Shown one piece after another: positions 17,110 to 26,127 of a DNA stretch of 64,000 bases. The notes beneath the pieces were generated by a model. That model was not told where the DNA came from. It searched no databases and saw only the letters and a list, made by a program, of their open reading frames with translations. Origin of the DNA: Bacteroidales bacterium (GTDB lineage Bacteria > Bacteroidota > Bacteroidia > Bacteroidales > UBA932); the NCBI GenBank assembly GCA_017454905.1, contig JAFTCB010000018.1, positions 53,214 through 117,213 on the forward strand. Reading direction: 5' to 3'. Made by a program: the position numbers and the translations under genes. Each line of letters starts with the position of its first letter. Within the stretch, counting starts at the first letter, position 1.

Positions 17110-18567
17110 TTAGCTATTGTCCGCGCCGCCTGCTTTCCGGATGATCTTGTAGCCCAGTGCGGCGATGGTGATGCTCATCAGCGGCGAGATCCAGTTGAAA
17201 AAGCAATACGGCAGGTAGGTGATGGTCGGCACGTGCAGGATGGTGGACTGCGTCATGCCGCAGCTGCTCCATGGGAAGAGCGGCGAGGTCACGGTGGCCG
17301 AGTCTTCCACGCTGCGGCTGAGCAGCCGGCGCTCGTAGCCTTCCCGGTCGTAGGTATCGCGGAAGATGTCGGAAGTCAGGATGATCGACAGGTACTGGTC
17401 GGAGACAATGCCGTTGAGCGCCGTGCCGGAGAGTACGGTCGACGAGACGAGTCCGAAGCGGCTGCGGGTCAGCGGCAGGATCAGCCGGGAGATTTCGCGC
17501 AGCATCCCGCTGGCGCGCATGCAGCCGCCGAAACACATTCCGCAGATGATCAGGTAGATGGTGTTGAGCATCCCGAGCATGCCCCGGGGCGAGACCAGCG
17601 CATCCACTTCGGGATTGCCCGTGGACAGGGAAACGGTGTTGTAGATACTTTCCACCGTGCCGGCGAAGAAAATCCGCGCCCGGGACCCTTCGGCAACCTT
17701 GGCGCCGATCTCCTCGACGAGTGCGGGCTGGAAAACCGCGGCGGCCAGCGAAGCCAGGACCGTGGAGACCGCCAGCACGATCAGGGCGGGCCGCTTCCGC
17801 GCGATCATCCAGGCGGTCACGCCCGGGACGACCAGCAGCCAGGGTGTGAGGTTGAAGGTCCGGTCCAGCGCCAGCGCATACTCCTCCACCTGGGCGGCCG
17901 GGGCGCCGTCCCGCGACAGGCCCAGGACCGTGAAGATGATGAGCGTGATCACCATCGAAGGGACGGTGGTGACCATCAGGTAGCGGATGTGCGAGAACAG
18001 CGGGACCCGGTTGATGGAGGATGCCATCACGGTCGTATCGGACAGCGGCGAGATCTTGTCGCCGAAATAAGCCCCGGAGATGATGGCGCCGGCAATCAGC
18101 CCGTCGGAGAACCCCTCCGCCTTGCCGATGCCCATCAGGGCGACGCCGATGGTAGCGATGGTTGTCCAGGAACTGCCCACCATCACGGAGACGAGGGCGC
18201 AGATGACGCAGGCGGAAAGGAGGAAAATCTTGGGCGAAATGATTTTCAGACCGTAATAGATGAAGGTCGGCACGATGCCGCTCACGGTCCAGGCGCCGGA
18301 AAGGGCGCCGATCAGCAGCAGGATGACAATGGCGTTCGTGACGTCGCCCACGTTGGAGCGGATGGCCTCCTCGAAGGCGCTCCAGGGGGTCTTGTACAGC
18401 CACATCGACAGCCAGACGCAGATGCCGGTCGCCACCAGCAGGGAGACCTGCGAGGCGCCCAGGATGGCGTCGCTGCCGAAAATGCTGATGTCCAGTGCAA
18501 GCAGACCGATCAGGACCAGGACGGGAATCAGCGCAATCAGGATGCTGCCGGTTTTCTTCTTTTCCAT
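17110..18567 (-). CDS. nhaC: Na+/H+ antiporter, NhaC family
   Basis: A 485-residue inner-membrane protein with 11-12 hydrophobic segments. The core SGAYFGDKISPLSDTTVMAS near residue 166 is the NhaC hallmark and VMVGSSWTTIATIGVALMGIG precedes it. The expected reaction is electrogenic Na+/H+ (or malate-linked) exchange. It starts 40 bp after the nitroreductase stop and ends 42 bp before the promoter of the next gene. Confidence 0.9.
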   Translation of the reverse strand: MEKKKTGSILIALIPVLVLIGLLALDISIFGSDAILGASQVSLLVATGICVWLSMWLYKTPWSAFEEAIRSNVGDVTNAIVILLLIGALSGAWTVSGIVPTFIYYGLKIISPKIFLLSACVICALVSVMVGSSWTTIATIGVALMGIGKAEGFSDGLIAGAIISGAYFGDKISPLSDTTVMASSINRVPLFSHIRYLMVTTVPSMVITLIIFTVLGLSRDGAPAAQVEEYALALDRTFNLTPWLLVVPGVTAWMIARKRPALIVLAVSTVLASLAAAVFQPALVEEIGAKVAEGSRARIFFAGTVESIYNTVSLSTGNPEVDALVSPRGMLGMLNTIYLIICGMCFGGCMRASGMLREISRLILPLTRSRFGLVSSTVLSGTALNGIVSDQYLSIILTSDIFRDTYDREGYERRLLSRSVEDSATVTSPLFPWSSCGMTQSTILHVPTITYLPYCFFNWISPLMSITIAALGYKIIRKAGGADNS

Positions 18568-18607
18568 GACGGGGTGGGATGGGGTGCGCCGGACCGCTCG
18601 GAGAACC

Positions 18608-19246
18608 CTAGATGGTCAGGTCTTCCGCGGTAAGCTTGGGGACATAATGGACCCCGTCGCGCCGGTAGTAATTCAGGTTGTCCCCGGGGTGCACGGGGAC
18701 CAGTTCGACCTGCTCGGCCGGCTTCCCGACGGCGACGACGCAGACCGGCTCGAACGGCAGCCCGAGGGCCTCCCGGATTTCCTCGCGGTCGAAATTGCGG
18801 ATGATCAGCCCGCCGAGGCCCATCTCCACGGCCTTCAGGAGCATGCTCTGCAGGGAGATTCCGAGATCGATGTCGATGCCGGGATTCTCCGGAACGGTCG
18901 AGCAGACGACGATGAATGCCTCCGGCTCCCTGCCCGGGAAGGGCAGCTGCAGGTGCAGCAGTCCCCTGCCCATCCGTATATGCGCATTCACGCGGTCCGC
19001 TTCCGGCCCCTTGACGACGGGCCGGAAACGGAGACGCTGCAGATTGACACTGGAAGCCACCTTGGGGTTGACGGCGATCATCGCCTCCAGCTGCCGCCGG
19101 TGCACGACGTAATCTTTGTCGTAGCCGCGGAAGCTGCGATTATGCAGCAGGAGCGTATCCAGGGAAGGACGCCGGGGGACATGCTTGTGTCCGGCCTCCT
19201 TCCCGAAGACTTCTTCGTAGCGCTTCTCCAGATAGTTGTCAGCCAT
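18608..19246 (-). CDS. Nitroreductase family protein
   Basis: A 212-residue soluble FMN flavoprotein-type fold. The N-terminal RRPSLDTLLLHNRSFRGYDKD carries the Arg-Ser/Phe-Arg FMN-phosphate contact, and EMGLGGLIIRNFDREEIREALGLP is the second conserved block. Substrate unknown (quinones, nitroaromatics or other). Its ATG is immediately after the hpt-adk stop (19247), so it is co-transcribed with it. Confidence 0.85.
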   Translation of the reverse strand: MADNYLEKRYEEVFGKEAGHKHVPRRPSLDTLLLHNRSFRGYDKDYVVHRRQLEAMIAVNPKVASSVNLQRLRFRPVVKGPEADRVNAHIRMGRGLLHLQLPFPGREPEAFIVVCSTVPENPGIDIDLGISLQSMLLKAVEMGLGGLIIRNFDREEIREALGLPFEPVCVVAVGKPAEQVELVPVHPGDNLNYYRRDGVHYVPKLTAEDLTI

Positions 19247-20377
19247 TTACCGGATGCTGTCGACCAGGGCGAGGACGCGGGCGCGGTTCTCTTCGATGGA
19301 GCCTTTGTCACCGTTGCACTCGTAGTATTTGCCAGCCTGCTTGTAGTACTCCTTGAGCGGCTCTGTCTGGGCGTGGTAGGTGCGGATGCGGTTGGAGATG
19401 GTCTCGTCGTTGGCATCGTCGGCGCGGCCTTCGATGACGGCGCGGCCCTTGATGCGCTCGCGGATGGTCTCATCGGAGATCATCAGTGCGATGACGGCAG
19501 AAACGCTCTCGCCGCGTTTCTCCAGGATCTTGTCCAGGTCCTGTGCCTGCGTGAGGGTGCGCGGGAAGCCGTCCAGCAGGAAACCGTCCACATCCTTGAT
19601 GGTGTCGAAAGCGGACTCGATCATCCCTTCGACGACGGAATCGGGCACGAGCGAACCGGCGTCGATCAGGGATTTGGCCTGGCGGCCGAGTTCCGTACCG
19701 GCCGCAATCTCAGCGCGGAGCAGTTCACCGGTAGAGATGTGCTTGAGGTTGTACTTCTGGGCGATGGCACCGGCGTGGGTGCCTTTTCCGGCACCCGGAG
19801 GGCCGAAGAGGATGTAATACTTCATCGGATTATCTATTACGTAAATGTCCTTGATATTGCGTCCGAGCTCGTTGTAGTCCAGGCCGAAGCCGACGATGAA
19901 CGCATTGGGAATCTCCATTCCCACGTAATCCAGTTTGACGTTCTTGTTGTAAACCTCCGGCTTGAGCAGCATGGTGCAGATCTTCACGTCGGCCGCTCCT
20001 TCCTTGTCGAGCAGCATCTCCTTGAGCGCCACGATGGTATTGCCGGTATCTACGATATCCTCGCAGATGATCACCCGGCGTCCGCGGACGCTCGAGGTCA
20101 GTCCCATGACGTTGAGCACGGTCCCGGTGGACTTGGTCCCCTGGTAGGAAGACAGTTTGATGGATATGAGCTGGCAGTTGAATTTCAGACGCTGCAGGAG
20201 TTCCCCCGTGAACGGGATGGAACCGTTGAGCACGCACAGGATGACAGGAATATCCTTGCAGCCGCAGTAGTCGGCGTTGATGCGTTCAGCAACGCCGTCG
20301 ATGGCTTCGATGATGCGGTCGTGCCGGATGTAGGGCTTGAAAGTTTTGTCAAATAGCTGGATTTTTTCCTCCTTCAT
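19247..20377 (-). CDS. Hypoxanthine phosphoribosyltransferase-adenylate kinase fusion
   Basis: One 376-residue open frame holds two complete purine-salvage enzymes. Residues 1 to about 183 are Hpt: PRPP loop VIICEDIVDTGNT, and the C-terminal KLDYVGMEIPNAFIVGFGLDYNELGRN. Residues 185-376 are adenylate kinase: the Met of MKYYILFGPPGAGKGT is retained at the joint, with NMP-binding STGELLRAEI, FLLDGFPRT, and the LID-proximal GRAVIEGRADD. The LID is of the short, zinc-free type. In many Bacteroidetes hpt and adk are separate neighbours; here the junction (VIDNPMKYY) has no stop codon. ATG 20377 is preferred over one 9 bp upstream. A sequencing frameshift is unlikely because both parts are intact. 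Confidence 0.9.
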   Translation of the reverse strand: MKEEKIQLFDKTFKPYIRHDRIIEAIDGVAERINADYCGCKDIPVILCVLNGSIPFTGELLQRLKFNCQLISIKLSSYQGTKSTGTVLNVMGLTSSVRGRRVIICEDIVDTGNTIVALKEMLLDKEGAADVKICTMLLKPEVYNKNVKLDYVGMEIPNAFIVGFGLDYNELGRNIKDIYVIDNPMKYYILFGPPGAGKGTHAGAIAQKYNLKHISTGELLRAEIAAGTELGRQAKSLIDAGSLVPDSVVEGMIESAFDTIKDVDGFLLDGFPRTLTQAQDLDKILEKRGESVSAVIALMISDETIRERIKGRAVIEGRADDANDETISNRIRTYHAQTEPLKEYYKQAGKYYECNGDKGSIEENRARVLALVDSIR

Positions 20378-20454
20378 AATACACATACACTTGTTTAGTC
20401 AAGTGCACGAATTTACGAATTATTTTCTATTTTTGAGAACAAACTTTATGAACT

Positions 20455-22044
20455 ATGAAAACATTGCTTCTTTTATTTATGCTGGCCCTTTCCGGGCCAT
20501 CGGGTTTCCGGCAGGCCGTCCTGGCCCTTAGCGGAGCCTCCAGCCTCGAAGAATTGTCCGAAGACGAGCTTGCACGCTACCGGAGCCTGTCCGAGCATCC
20601 CGTGGACCTGAACCTTGCCGGCCGCAGCCGCCTGCTCGCCACCGGCTTGCTGACCCCCTTCCAGGTCGCTTCCCTGCTGGACAGCCGCAGCCGGAGCGGT
20701 GCGATCCTCTCCTGGACCGAACTGGGCCTGATCGACGGCTTCACGCCAGAAATGGTCCCGGCGCTGCAGGAGTTCTTTACGCTGGGCAGTCCGGACGGTC
20801 CTCCCGGCAAGCGGGAAGACCGTCGTTTCCACCAATCGCTGACGCTGAAAGGCGGTCTTCGCATGAGCGGAGAGGCTTACGGCGGACTGAAGTACGAGGC
20901 GGCATTCGGAGAACGCTCCGTCGTGTACGCATCCCTGCGCAACAGCTATGACGCCCCGCAGACGGCCGCCGGTTCCTTCAGCGCCGCGTGGTTCGGGCGC
21001 CGTGCCCTCGGACAGGTCATCATCGGTGCTTTCAATGCCCGCTTCGGGCAGGGTCTGCTCCAATGGAGCGGCTTCCAGTTGAGCGGCTACAATACGCTGG
21101 GCGCTTTCCGGAAAAACGGGACCGGACTCTCCCCTTCCAGTTCCTTCAACCCTGCAATGCGCGGCGTGGCGACAGATTGGAATTTCGGCCGCTGGCGCCT
21201 TTCTGCTGCATATTCCCTGCGGGGAAACCAGGCCGTGGCCAACCTGACCCGGACCGGGCGGAACGTGACGGCGGGACTGACGCTGACCCCCGCGGCGGCT
21301 TCGCTGGAGTGCCGAGCGGCGCTGCCCCTCTGGAGCCTGTTCGGCGAGGTGGCCGGCACCTGGAAAGGGACTATTACCGGCATCGCCGGTGCGATCTGGA
21401 AGCCCTCCTACGGCCGGCAGCTGGGCATCGTCGGGCGCTGGCTGGGCCCGGGCAAGCAATACAGCGGCGTGGCCGCCGGCTATGAGGGCAAGTCTTTCAG
21501 CGCGACGCTTGATGCCGCCTGGCGGCCCGATACGAAGGCGCTGCGGGGCAAGAGCCTGGTGCAGTGGAAGCCGGAGTTCTCCTGGCGCGGGATGCGCTTC
21601 TCGCCCCAGTTGCGTGCGCAGGCCACCTGGCAGCCGGCTGAGCAGACGCCCCTGCGGGTGGACCTGCGCGGCGTGCTGTCCGCCGGGAGCGGGAACTGGG
21701 AGTTTTCCGGCCGCTACGATGCCGTGTTCGGGCACGCTTTCGCGTGGAACTGGTACGCGGAGGCGGGACGCCGCGGCCAGGCCCTCTCCTTCTACCTGCG
21801 GGGCGGGATCTTCAAGGTGGACCACTGGGAAGACCGCATCTATGTCTATGAGCGGGATGCTCCCGGCTTCTTCACGGTCCCGGCGCGGTACGGCCGCGGC
21901 TGGGACGCATCCGCCTATGCCGCCTGGCGCATCAACCCCCGCCACAGTCTCTGGTTGCGGTGGGAGACGGTACGGTACCCCTGGAACCTGACGGAAAAAG
22001 AAAGCCGGACCGAAGTCCGGCTGCAATATCGCTACAAGATGTAG
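20455..22044 (+). CDS. Helix-hairpin-helix protein with C-terminal outer-membrane barrel
   Basis: A 529-residue exported protein. A signal peptide is followed by a ComEA-like helix-hairpin-helix pair (HPVDLNLAGRSRLLATGLLTPFQVASLL and a second GAILSWTELGLIDGFTPEMV copy, about residues 48-105). The remainder is rich in alternating aromatic and small residues and ends in QYRYKM, consistent with a large barrel. The combination is frequent in Bacteroidetes and has no established role; DNA or protein handling at the surface is speculation. A possible -7 box TATTTTTG lies at 20428-20435. Confidence 0.72.
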   Translation: MKTLLLLFMLALSGPSGFRQAVLALSGASSLEELSEDELARYRSLSEHPVDLNLAGRSRLLATGLLTPFQVASLLDSRSRSGAILSWTELGLIDGFTPEMVPALQEFFTLGSPDGPPGKREDRRFHQSLTLKGGLRMSGEAYGGLKYEAAFGERSVVYASLRNSYDAPQTAAGSFSAAWFGRRALGQVIIGAFNARFGQGLLQWSGFQLSGYNTLGAFRKNGTGLSPSSSFNPAMRGVATDWNFGRWRLSAAYSLRGNQAVANLTRTGRNVTAGLTLTPAAASLECRAALPLWSLFGEVAGTWKGTITGIAGAIWKPSYGRQLGIVGRWLGPGKQYSGVAAGYEGKSFSATLDAAWRPDTKALRGKSLVQWKPEFSWRGMRFSPQLRAQATWQPAEQTPLRVDLRGVLSAGSGNWEFSGRYDAVFGHAFAWNWYAEAGRRGQALSFYLRGGIFKVDHWEDRIYVYERDAPGFFTVPARYGRGWDASAYAAWRINPRHSLWLRWETVRYPWNLTEKESRTEVRLQYRYKM

Positions 22045-22065
22045 GGATCCCCGATGCCGCCGTCG

Positions 22066-23373
22066 TTACAGCACGGTCAGGACCTTCTCCATCTGGATGC
22101 CGCGGGAGCCCTTGATGAGGATGACCGCTCCTGCGGCCGGATGGGCGGCGAGGTGCGCCGCGAGGGCTTCCGACGTCGGGAACCAGGCTTCCGTGCCCGG
22201 GTCCAGGGCGTCCAGCGCCTTGCGGAATTCCTCCCCGACGAGGCAGGCCTGCAGGCCGTTTTCCCGCAGTTGTCCGACGACCTTTTCGTGCTCGGCGAGC
22301 GATTCGTCACCCAGTTCGCGCATGTCGCCCAGCAGGGCGATCTTGTGCTCCGCCTCGATGAGGCGGAAATTATCCAGCGCCGCCCGCATCGAGGACGGGT
22401 TGGCATTGTAAGCGTCCACCACGAGCGTATTGCGCTCCGTGCGCATCATCTGCGAGCGGTTGTTGTCCGGGACAAAGCCTTCGACCGCGGCGATGGCATC
22501 TTCGCGGGCCACGCCGAAATACTCGCCCACCGCCAGCGCAGCGAGGACGTTGGTGGCATTGTAGGCACCGACCAGATGTGTGTGTACGGTCTCTCCACTC
22601 TTCAGGCGGATCCGCAGGAAGGGTTCGTCCGCCGTGGCTGGCAGGACCGCGGCCTCCTGGTACCGGATCCCGTATCCGAAGACATGGCAGGGCTGTTTCG
22701 CGGCCATTTCCCGCAGGTCGGGGTCGTCCTCGTTGAGGAAGATCAGCGAACCGCGATGCGCCCCGAGCCAGTTGTAGAGCTCGCCTTTCGCCGCCTTGAC
22801 GCCCTCGAAGGAACCGAAGCCCAGCAGGTGCGCCCGGCCGACATTGGTGATCAGGCCGTAGTCCGGCCGGCTCACGCGGACGAGTTTGTAGATATCGTCG
22901 GGGTGGTTGGCACCCATCTCGATGACGGCCATTTCCGTTTCGGGCGTGATGCGAAGCAGCGAGAGGGGCACGCCGATGTCGTTGTTGAGGTTGCCCTGCG
23001 TGGCCGTCACGTTGAATTTGCGGGCCAGCACGGCCGTGATCAGGTTCTTGGTGGTGGTCTTGCCGTTGGTGCCGGTCAGGCCGAGGACGGGCAGTTTGCC
23101 GTCCCGGACATGCGTTCGGTGCCAGATGGCAAGGTCCCGCAGGGTCGTGAGCGGATCGTCCACGCGGATGAGCCGGCTGTCTTCCCGGTCGAAGGGGGCG
23201 TCGGCGTTGACCACCGCCCAGGCGGCGCCTGCCTCGAGGGCCTTGAGGGCGTAGTTGTTGCCGTCGAAATTCTCTCCCCGCAGGGCGAAGAAGATTTCTC
23301 CGCCACTGATGGCCCGGCTGTCGGTCGTGACGCGGCCGCCGCAGGCCAGATACTTGGCATATAATGCTTCCAT
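22066..23373 (-). CDS. murF: UDP-N-acetylmuramoyl-tripeptide--D-alanyl-D-alanine ligase MurF
   Basis: A 435-residue cytosolic Mur ligase completing the UDP-MurNAc-pentapeptide. N-terminal UDP-binding domain (TTDSRAISGGEIFFAL), ATP-binding GLTGTNGKTTTKN, central motifs VIEMGANHPDDI and NNRSQMM, and VDAYNANPSSM typical of MurF. ATG 23373 gives the expected MEALYAKYL start; the very long open frame upstream is antisense noise over dut and lptG. Last gene of tgt-lptG-dut-murF. Confidence 0.95.
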   Translation of the reverse strand: MEALYAKYLACGGRVTTDSRAISGGEIFFALRGENFDGNNYALKALEAGAAWAVVNADAPFDREDSRLIRVDDPLTTLRDLAIWHRTHVRDGKLPVLGLTGTNGKTTTKNLITAVLARKFNVTATQGNLNNDIGVPLSLLRITPETEMAVIEMGANHPDDIYKLVRVSRPDYGLITNVGRAHLLGFGSFEGVKAAKGELYNWLGAHRGSLIFLNEDDPDLREMAAKQPCHVFGYGIRYQEAAVLPATADEPFLRIRLKSGETVHTHLVGAYNATNVLAALAVGEYFGVAREDAIAAVEGFVPDNNRSQMMRTERNTLVVDAYNANPSSMRAALDNFRLIEAEHKIALLGDMRELGDESLAEHEKVVGQLRENGLQACLVGEEFRKALDALDPGTEAWFPTSEALAAHLAAHPAAGAVILIKGSRGIQMEKVLTVL

Positions 23374-23384
23374 GCTGTTGCTTG

Positions 23385-23819
23385 TTATTTGACGCCGGTG
23401 CTGCCGAAACCGCCTGCACCGCGCTCCGAGCCGGCCAGTTCGGCCGTCTCTTCCCATTCGATCACTTCGTGCCGTGCCAGGACCAGCTGGGCGATGCGCT
23501 CCCCTTTCTCGATGACGAATGCTTCCGGGCCGAGGTTGACCAGGATGACGCATACCTCGCCGCGGTAGTCCGCGTCGATGGTCCCGGGGGCGTTGAGCAC
23601 CGTGATGCCGCGCTTGGCCGCGAGCCCGCTGCGGGGGCGCACCTGGACCTCGTATCCGGCGGGAATCTCCAGGAACAGGCCGGTGGGCACCATCGCCCGG
23701 CCGAGCGGCGGCAGGACGATCGGGTTCTCGTTGGCGGCCCGGACGTCCAGTCCGGCGGACAGGGCGGTCGCGTAGGCGGGCAGCGGATTGCCGCTCTTGT
23801 TGATGACTTTGACTTTCAT
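23385..23819 (-). CDS. dut: dUTP diphosphatase
   Basis: A 144-residue trimeric dUTPase that converts dUTP to dUMP. All five motifs are visible: [31 protein letters not shown] (catalytic Asp), the ERIAQLVL region, and the C-terminal [10 protein letters not shown] that closes the site. It lies 6 bp after lptG and 11 bp before murF. Confidence 0.97.
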   Translation of the reverse strand: MKVKVINKSGNPLPAYATALSAGLDVRAANENPIVLPPLGRAMVPTGLFLEIPAGYEVQVRPRSGLAAKRGITVLNAPGTIDADYRGEVCVILVNLGPEAFVIEKGERIAQLVLARHEVIEWEETAELAGSERGAGGFGSTGVK

Positions 23820-23825
23820 ATTCTT

Positions 23826-24923
23826 TTACTTGCAGGCCCTCTTGTACAGGAAGGCCGCGATGATGGTATACAGCAGGTTCGGCAGCCACAGGGCGACTCC
23901 GGGCGGCAGGGTGTCCGTATAGACGAACATCTCGCTGACCCGCAGGAAGAAGATGTAGGAGAATGCCAGGGCGATGCCGATGCCGATGTTCCAGCCGATG
24001 CCGCCCCGCCGCTTGCGGGCAGACAGGGACACGCCGATGATGGTCAGGATGATGGCGGAGAAGGGCATGGTCATGCGCCGGTTCTTCTCGATGCTGGCGT
24101 ACATCACGTTGGCGTCGCCGCGCATCTTCTGGGTCCGGATCAGGTCGTTGAGCGGGCCGATCGCCAGGGTCTCCACCGTCTTTTCGTTGTTGAACAGGTC
24201 CTTGAGTTTCAGGGCGATGACCGTATCGACCTGGTCTTTGTAGTGCACGTCGTCCTTGAGTCCGGCGCTGTAATCGCGCGTGAAGACCTTGCGCAGGTGC
24301 CAGCCGTCCATGGTGCTGTCCCAGGCGGCGCTCTCGGCGCTTACCTTGCGGATCAGCCGGTGGCCTTCCATGTCTTCGATGGTGAATTTGTAGGCCGTGT
24401 TGTTCCAGCGGCTGAAGGACTCGATGTAGACGAACTGCCCCGGGGAGATCTGGTAGTGGATGTCCTTGAGGTTGTAGGTGTTGTGCGTCTTGATGAACTT
24501 CGACTCGAACTCCACGCGGGTGGCGTTGGAGTGCGGGATGACGTAGAGGTTCAGCCCCATCGACAGCAGCGCGATGAGCGCCGCGGAGGCGATGTAGGGC
24601 ACCATCATCCGGTGGAAACTGACCCCGCACGACAGGATGGCGATGATCTCCGAGTTCGAGGCCATCCGGGAGGTGAAGAAAATCACCGTGATGAACACGA
24701 ACAGCGAGGCGAACATGTTGACCAAGTACGGGATGTAGTTGAAGTAGTAGTCGAAGACGATGGCCTTGAGCGGGGCGTCGTTCTTGACGAAGTAGTCGAT
24801 TTTCTCCGACAGGTCGAAGATGATCACGATGACGATGATGAGCAGCATCGACAGGAAGAAGGTCATGATGAACTTCTTCGCGATGTACCAGTCTATTTTC
24901 GTGATGCCGCCCAGGGAACGCAT
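23826..24923 (-). CDS. lptG: LptF/LptG-type permease of the LPS export ABC transporter
   Basis: A 365-residue YjgP/YjgQ-family inner-membrane protein. An N-terminal TM pair after KIDWYIAKKFIMTFF, a central periplasmic beta-jellyroll (about residues 125-265), and three C-terminal TM segments (MPFSAIILTIIGVSLSARKR). It works with LptB2 to lift LPS to the LptA bridge. Whether it is LptF or LptG cannot be told from sequence alone. ATG 24923 is preferred over an 81-residue arginine-rich upstream extension that overlaps tgt. Confidence 0.88.
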   Translation of the reverse strand: MRSLGGITKIDWYIAKKFIMTFFLSMLLIIVIVIIFDLSEKIDYFVKNDAPLKAIVFDYYFNYIPYLVNMFASLFVFITVIFFTSRMASNSEIIAILSCGVSFHRMMVPYIASAALIALLSMGLNLYVIPHSNATRVEFESKFIKTHNTYNLKDIHYQISPGQFVYIESFSRWNNTAYKFTIEDMEGHRLIRKVSAESAAWDSTMDGWHLRKVFTRDYSAGLKDDVHYKDQVDTVIALKLKDLFNNEKTVETLAIGPLNDLIRTQKMRGDANVMYASIEKNRRMTMPFSAIILTIIGVSLSARKRRGGIGWNIGIGIALAFSYIFFLRVSEMFVYTDTLPPGVALWLPNLLYTIIAAFLYKRACK

Positions 24924-24925
24924 GG

Positions 24926-26056
24926 CTACAGTCTTTTTGTGACGCGCGCGAGTGTGTCTTCTTTCCAGGAGGCGAAGTCTCCGGCTTCGATGTGGGTGCG
25001 GGCGGTCCTGACCAGGTCGAGGTAGAAGGCGAGGTTGTGCTCGCTGGCGAGCATCGCCGCGAACATCTCCCCGGCCACGAACAGGTGGTGCAGGTAGGCC
25101 TTGGTGTAGGTGTGGTCCACGAAAGAGGCGCCGCGCGGGTCGAGTTCGGAGAAGTCCTCCGCCCATTTGGCATTGCGCATGTTCATGATGCCGTCCCAGG
25201 TGAAGAGCATGCCGTTGCGCCCGTTGCGGGTCGGCATGACGCAGTCGAACATGTCCACGCCGCGGGCGATGCCTTCGAGCAGGTTCGCCGGGGTGCCGAC
25301 GCCCATCAGGTAGCGCGGGCGGTCGTCCGGCAGGAGCGGGCAGACGAGTTCCAGCATTTCATACATTTTCTCCGTGGGCTCCCCCACCGCCAGGCCGCCG
25401 ATGGCGTAGCCTTCGGCGCCGAGCTGCACGGCGTGGTCCACGGCTTCGCGCCGGAGGTCGGGGTAGACGCAGCCCTGGATGATGGGGAAAAAGGTCTGGG
25501 AGTAGCCGTAGAGCGGATCCGTTTCGCGGAAGCGCTTCGCGAAACGCTCCAGCCAGCCTTTGGTCAGGTCGAGGCTCTTGCGGGCATAGGCGTGGTCCGC
25601 GTCGCCGGGGCAGCACTCGTCCAGCGCCATGCAGATGTCGGCGCCGATGATGCGCTGTGTGTCCACGTTGTTTTCGGGGGTGAAGCTGTGGCGGGAGCCG
25701 TCGATGTGGCTCTGGAAGGTGCAGCCCTCCGGGGTAAGCTTGCGGATCGGACTCAGGGAGAAGACCTGGAATCCCCCGCTGTCGGTCAGGATCGGCCGGT
25801 CCCAGGCCTCGAATTTGTGCAGGCCACCGGCCGCCCGGAGCGTATCCAGGCCGGGGCGCAGGTAGAGGTGGTAGGTGTTGCCGAGGATGATCTCCGCGCG
25901 GATGTCTTCGCGCAGGTCGCGGTGATACACCCCTTTGACGGAACCGACGGTCCCGACGGGCATGAAAATGGGAGTATGGATCCGGCCGTGGTCCGTCTCG
26001 ATGACGCCCGCCCTTGCGGCGGAATGCGGATCGGCCGCTGTCTTCGTAAATTTCAT
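24926..26056 (-). CDS. tgt: tRNA-guanine(34) transglycosylase
   Basis: A 376-residue enzyme that exchanges G34 for preQ1 in GUN-anticodon tRNAs during queuosine synthesis. Motifs: MPVGTVGSVKGV, nucleophile-side LTDSGGFQVFSLS, YAIGGLAVGEP, and DMFDCVMPTRNGRNG. The C-terminal region that in classic Tgt carries the CxCxxC...H zinc site reads DPRGASFVDHTYTKAYLHHL, with no cysteines. A -7 box (26061-26068) ends only four bases before the ATG. First gene of the tgt-lptG-dut-murF run. Confidence 0.95.
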   Translation of the reverse strand: MKFTKTAADPHSAARAGVIETDHGRIHTPIFMPVGTVGSVKGVYHRDLREDIRAEIILGNTYHLYLRPGLDTLRAAGGLHKFEAWDRPILTDSGGFQVFSLSPIRKLTPEGCTFQSHIDGSRHSFTPENNVDTQRIIGADICMALDECCPGDADHAYARKSLDLTKGWLERFAKRFRETDPLYGYSQTFFPIIQGCVYPDLRREAVDHAVQLGAEGYAIGGLAVGEPTEKMYEMLELVCPLLPDDRPRYLMGVGTPANLLEGIARGVDMFDCVMPTRNGRNGMLFTWDGIMNMRNAKWAEDFSELDPRGASFVDHTYTKAYLHHLFVAGEMFAAMLASEHNLAFYLDLVRTARTHIEAGDFASWKEDTLARVTKRL

Positions 26057-26060
26057 CCCT

Positions 26061-26068
26061 CAAAGATA
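26061..26068 (-). promoter_or_regulatory. -7 box of tgt, nearly leaderless
   Basis: Perfect TATCTTTG on the minus strand, four bases before the tgt ATG. No -33 box at the expected distance. Confidence 0.5.
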
Positions 26069-26090
26069 GTGAAATCCCGTGAAAAACTTG

Positions 26091-26098
26091 TATTTTTG
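26091..26098 (+). promoter_or_regulatory. -7 box of the nucleoside transporter gene
   Basis: TATTTTTG, 29 bp before ATG 26128. It overlaps the alternative GTG 26098, which argues against that start. Confidence 0.45.
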
Positions 26099-26127
26099 TG
26101 AATGCAACTACTAATGAACCGACCTTT

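Noticed and set aside
17056-18633. A long plus-strand frame of 525 codons opposite nhaC.
   Set aside because: Antisense of a GC-rich membrane protein, very rich in Asp/Gly/His/Arg, no domain pattern; nhaC on the other strand is clearly real.
22066-25173. A 1035-codon open frame on the minus strand covering murF, dut and lptG.
   Set aside because: Only the 3' part (from ATG 23373) is MurF; the rest is Arg/His/Pro-rich out-of-frame reading of dut and lptG caused by high GC.
26098-26127. GTG start for the nucleoside transporter.
   Set aside because: It coincides with the last base of the -7 box, so it would be outside the transcript.
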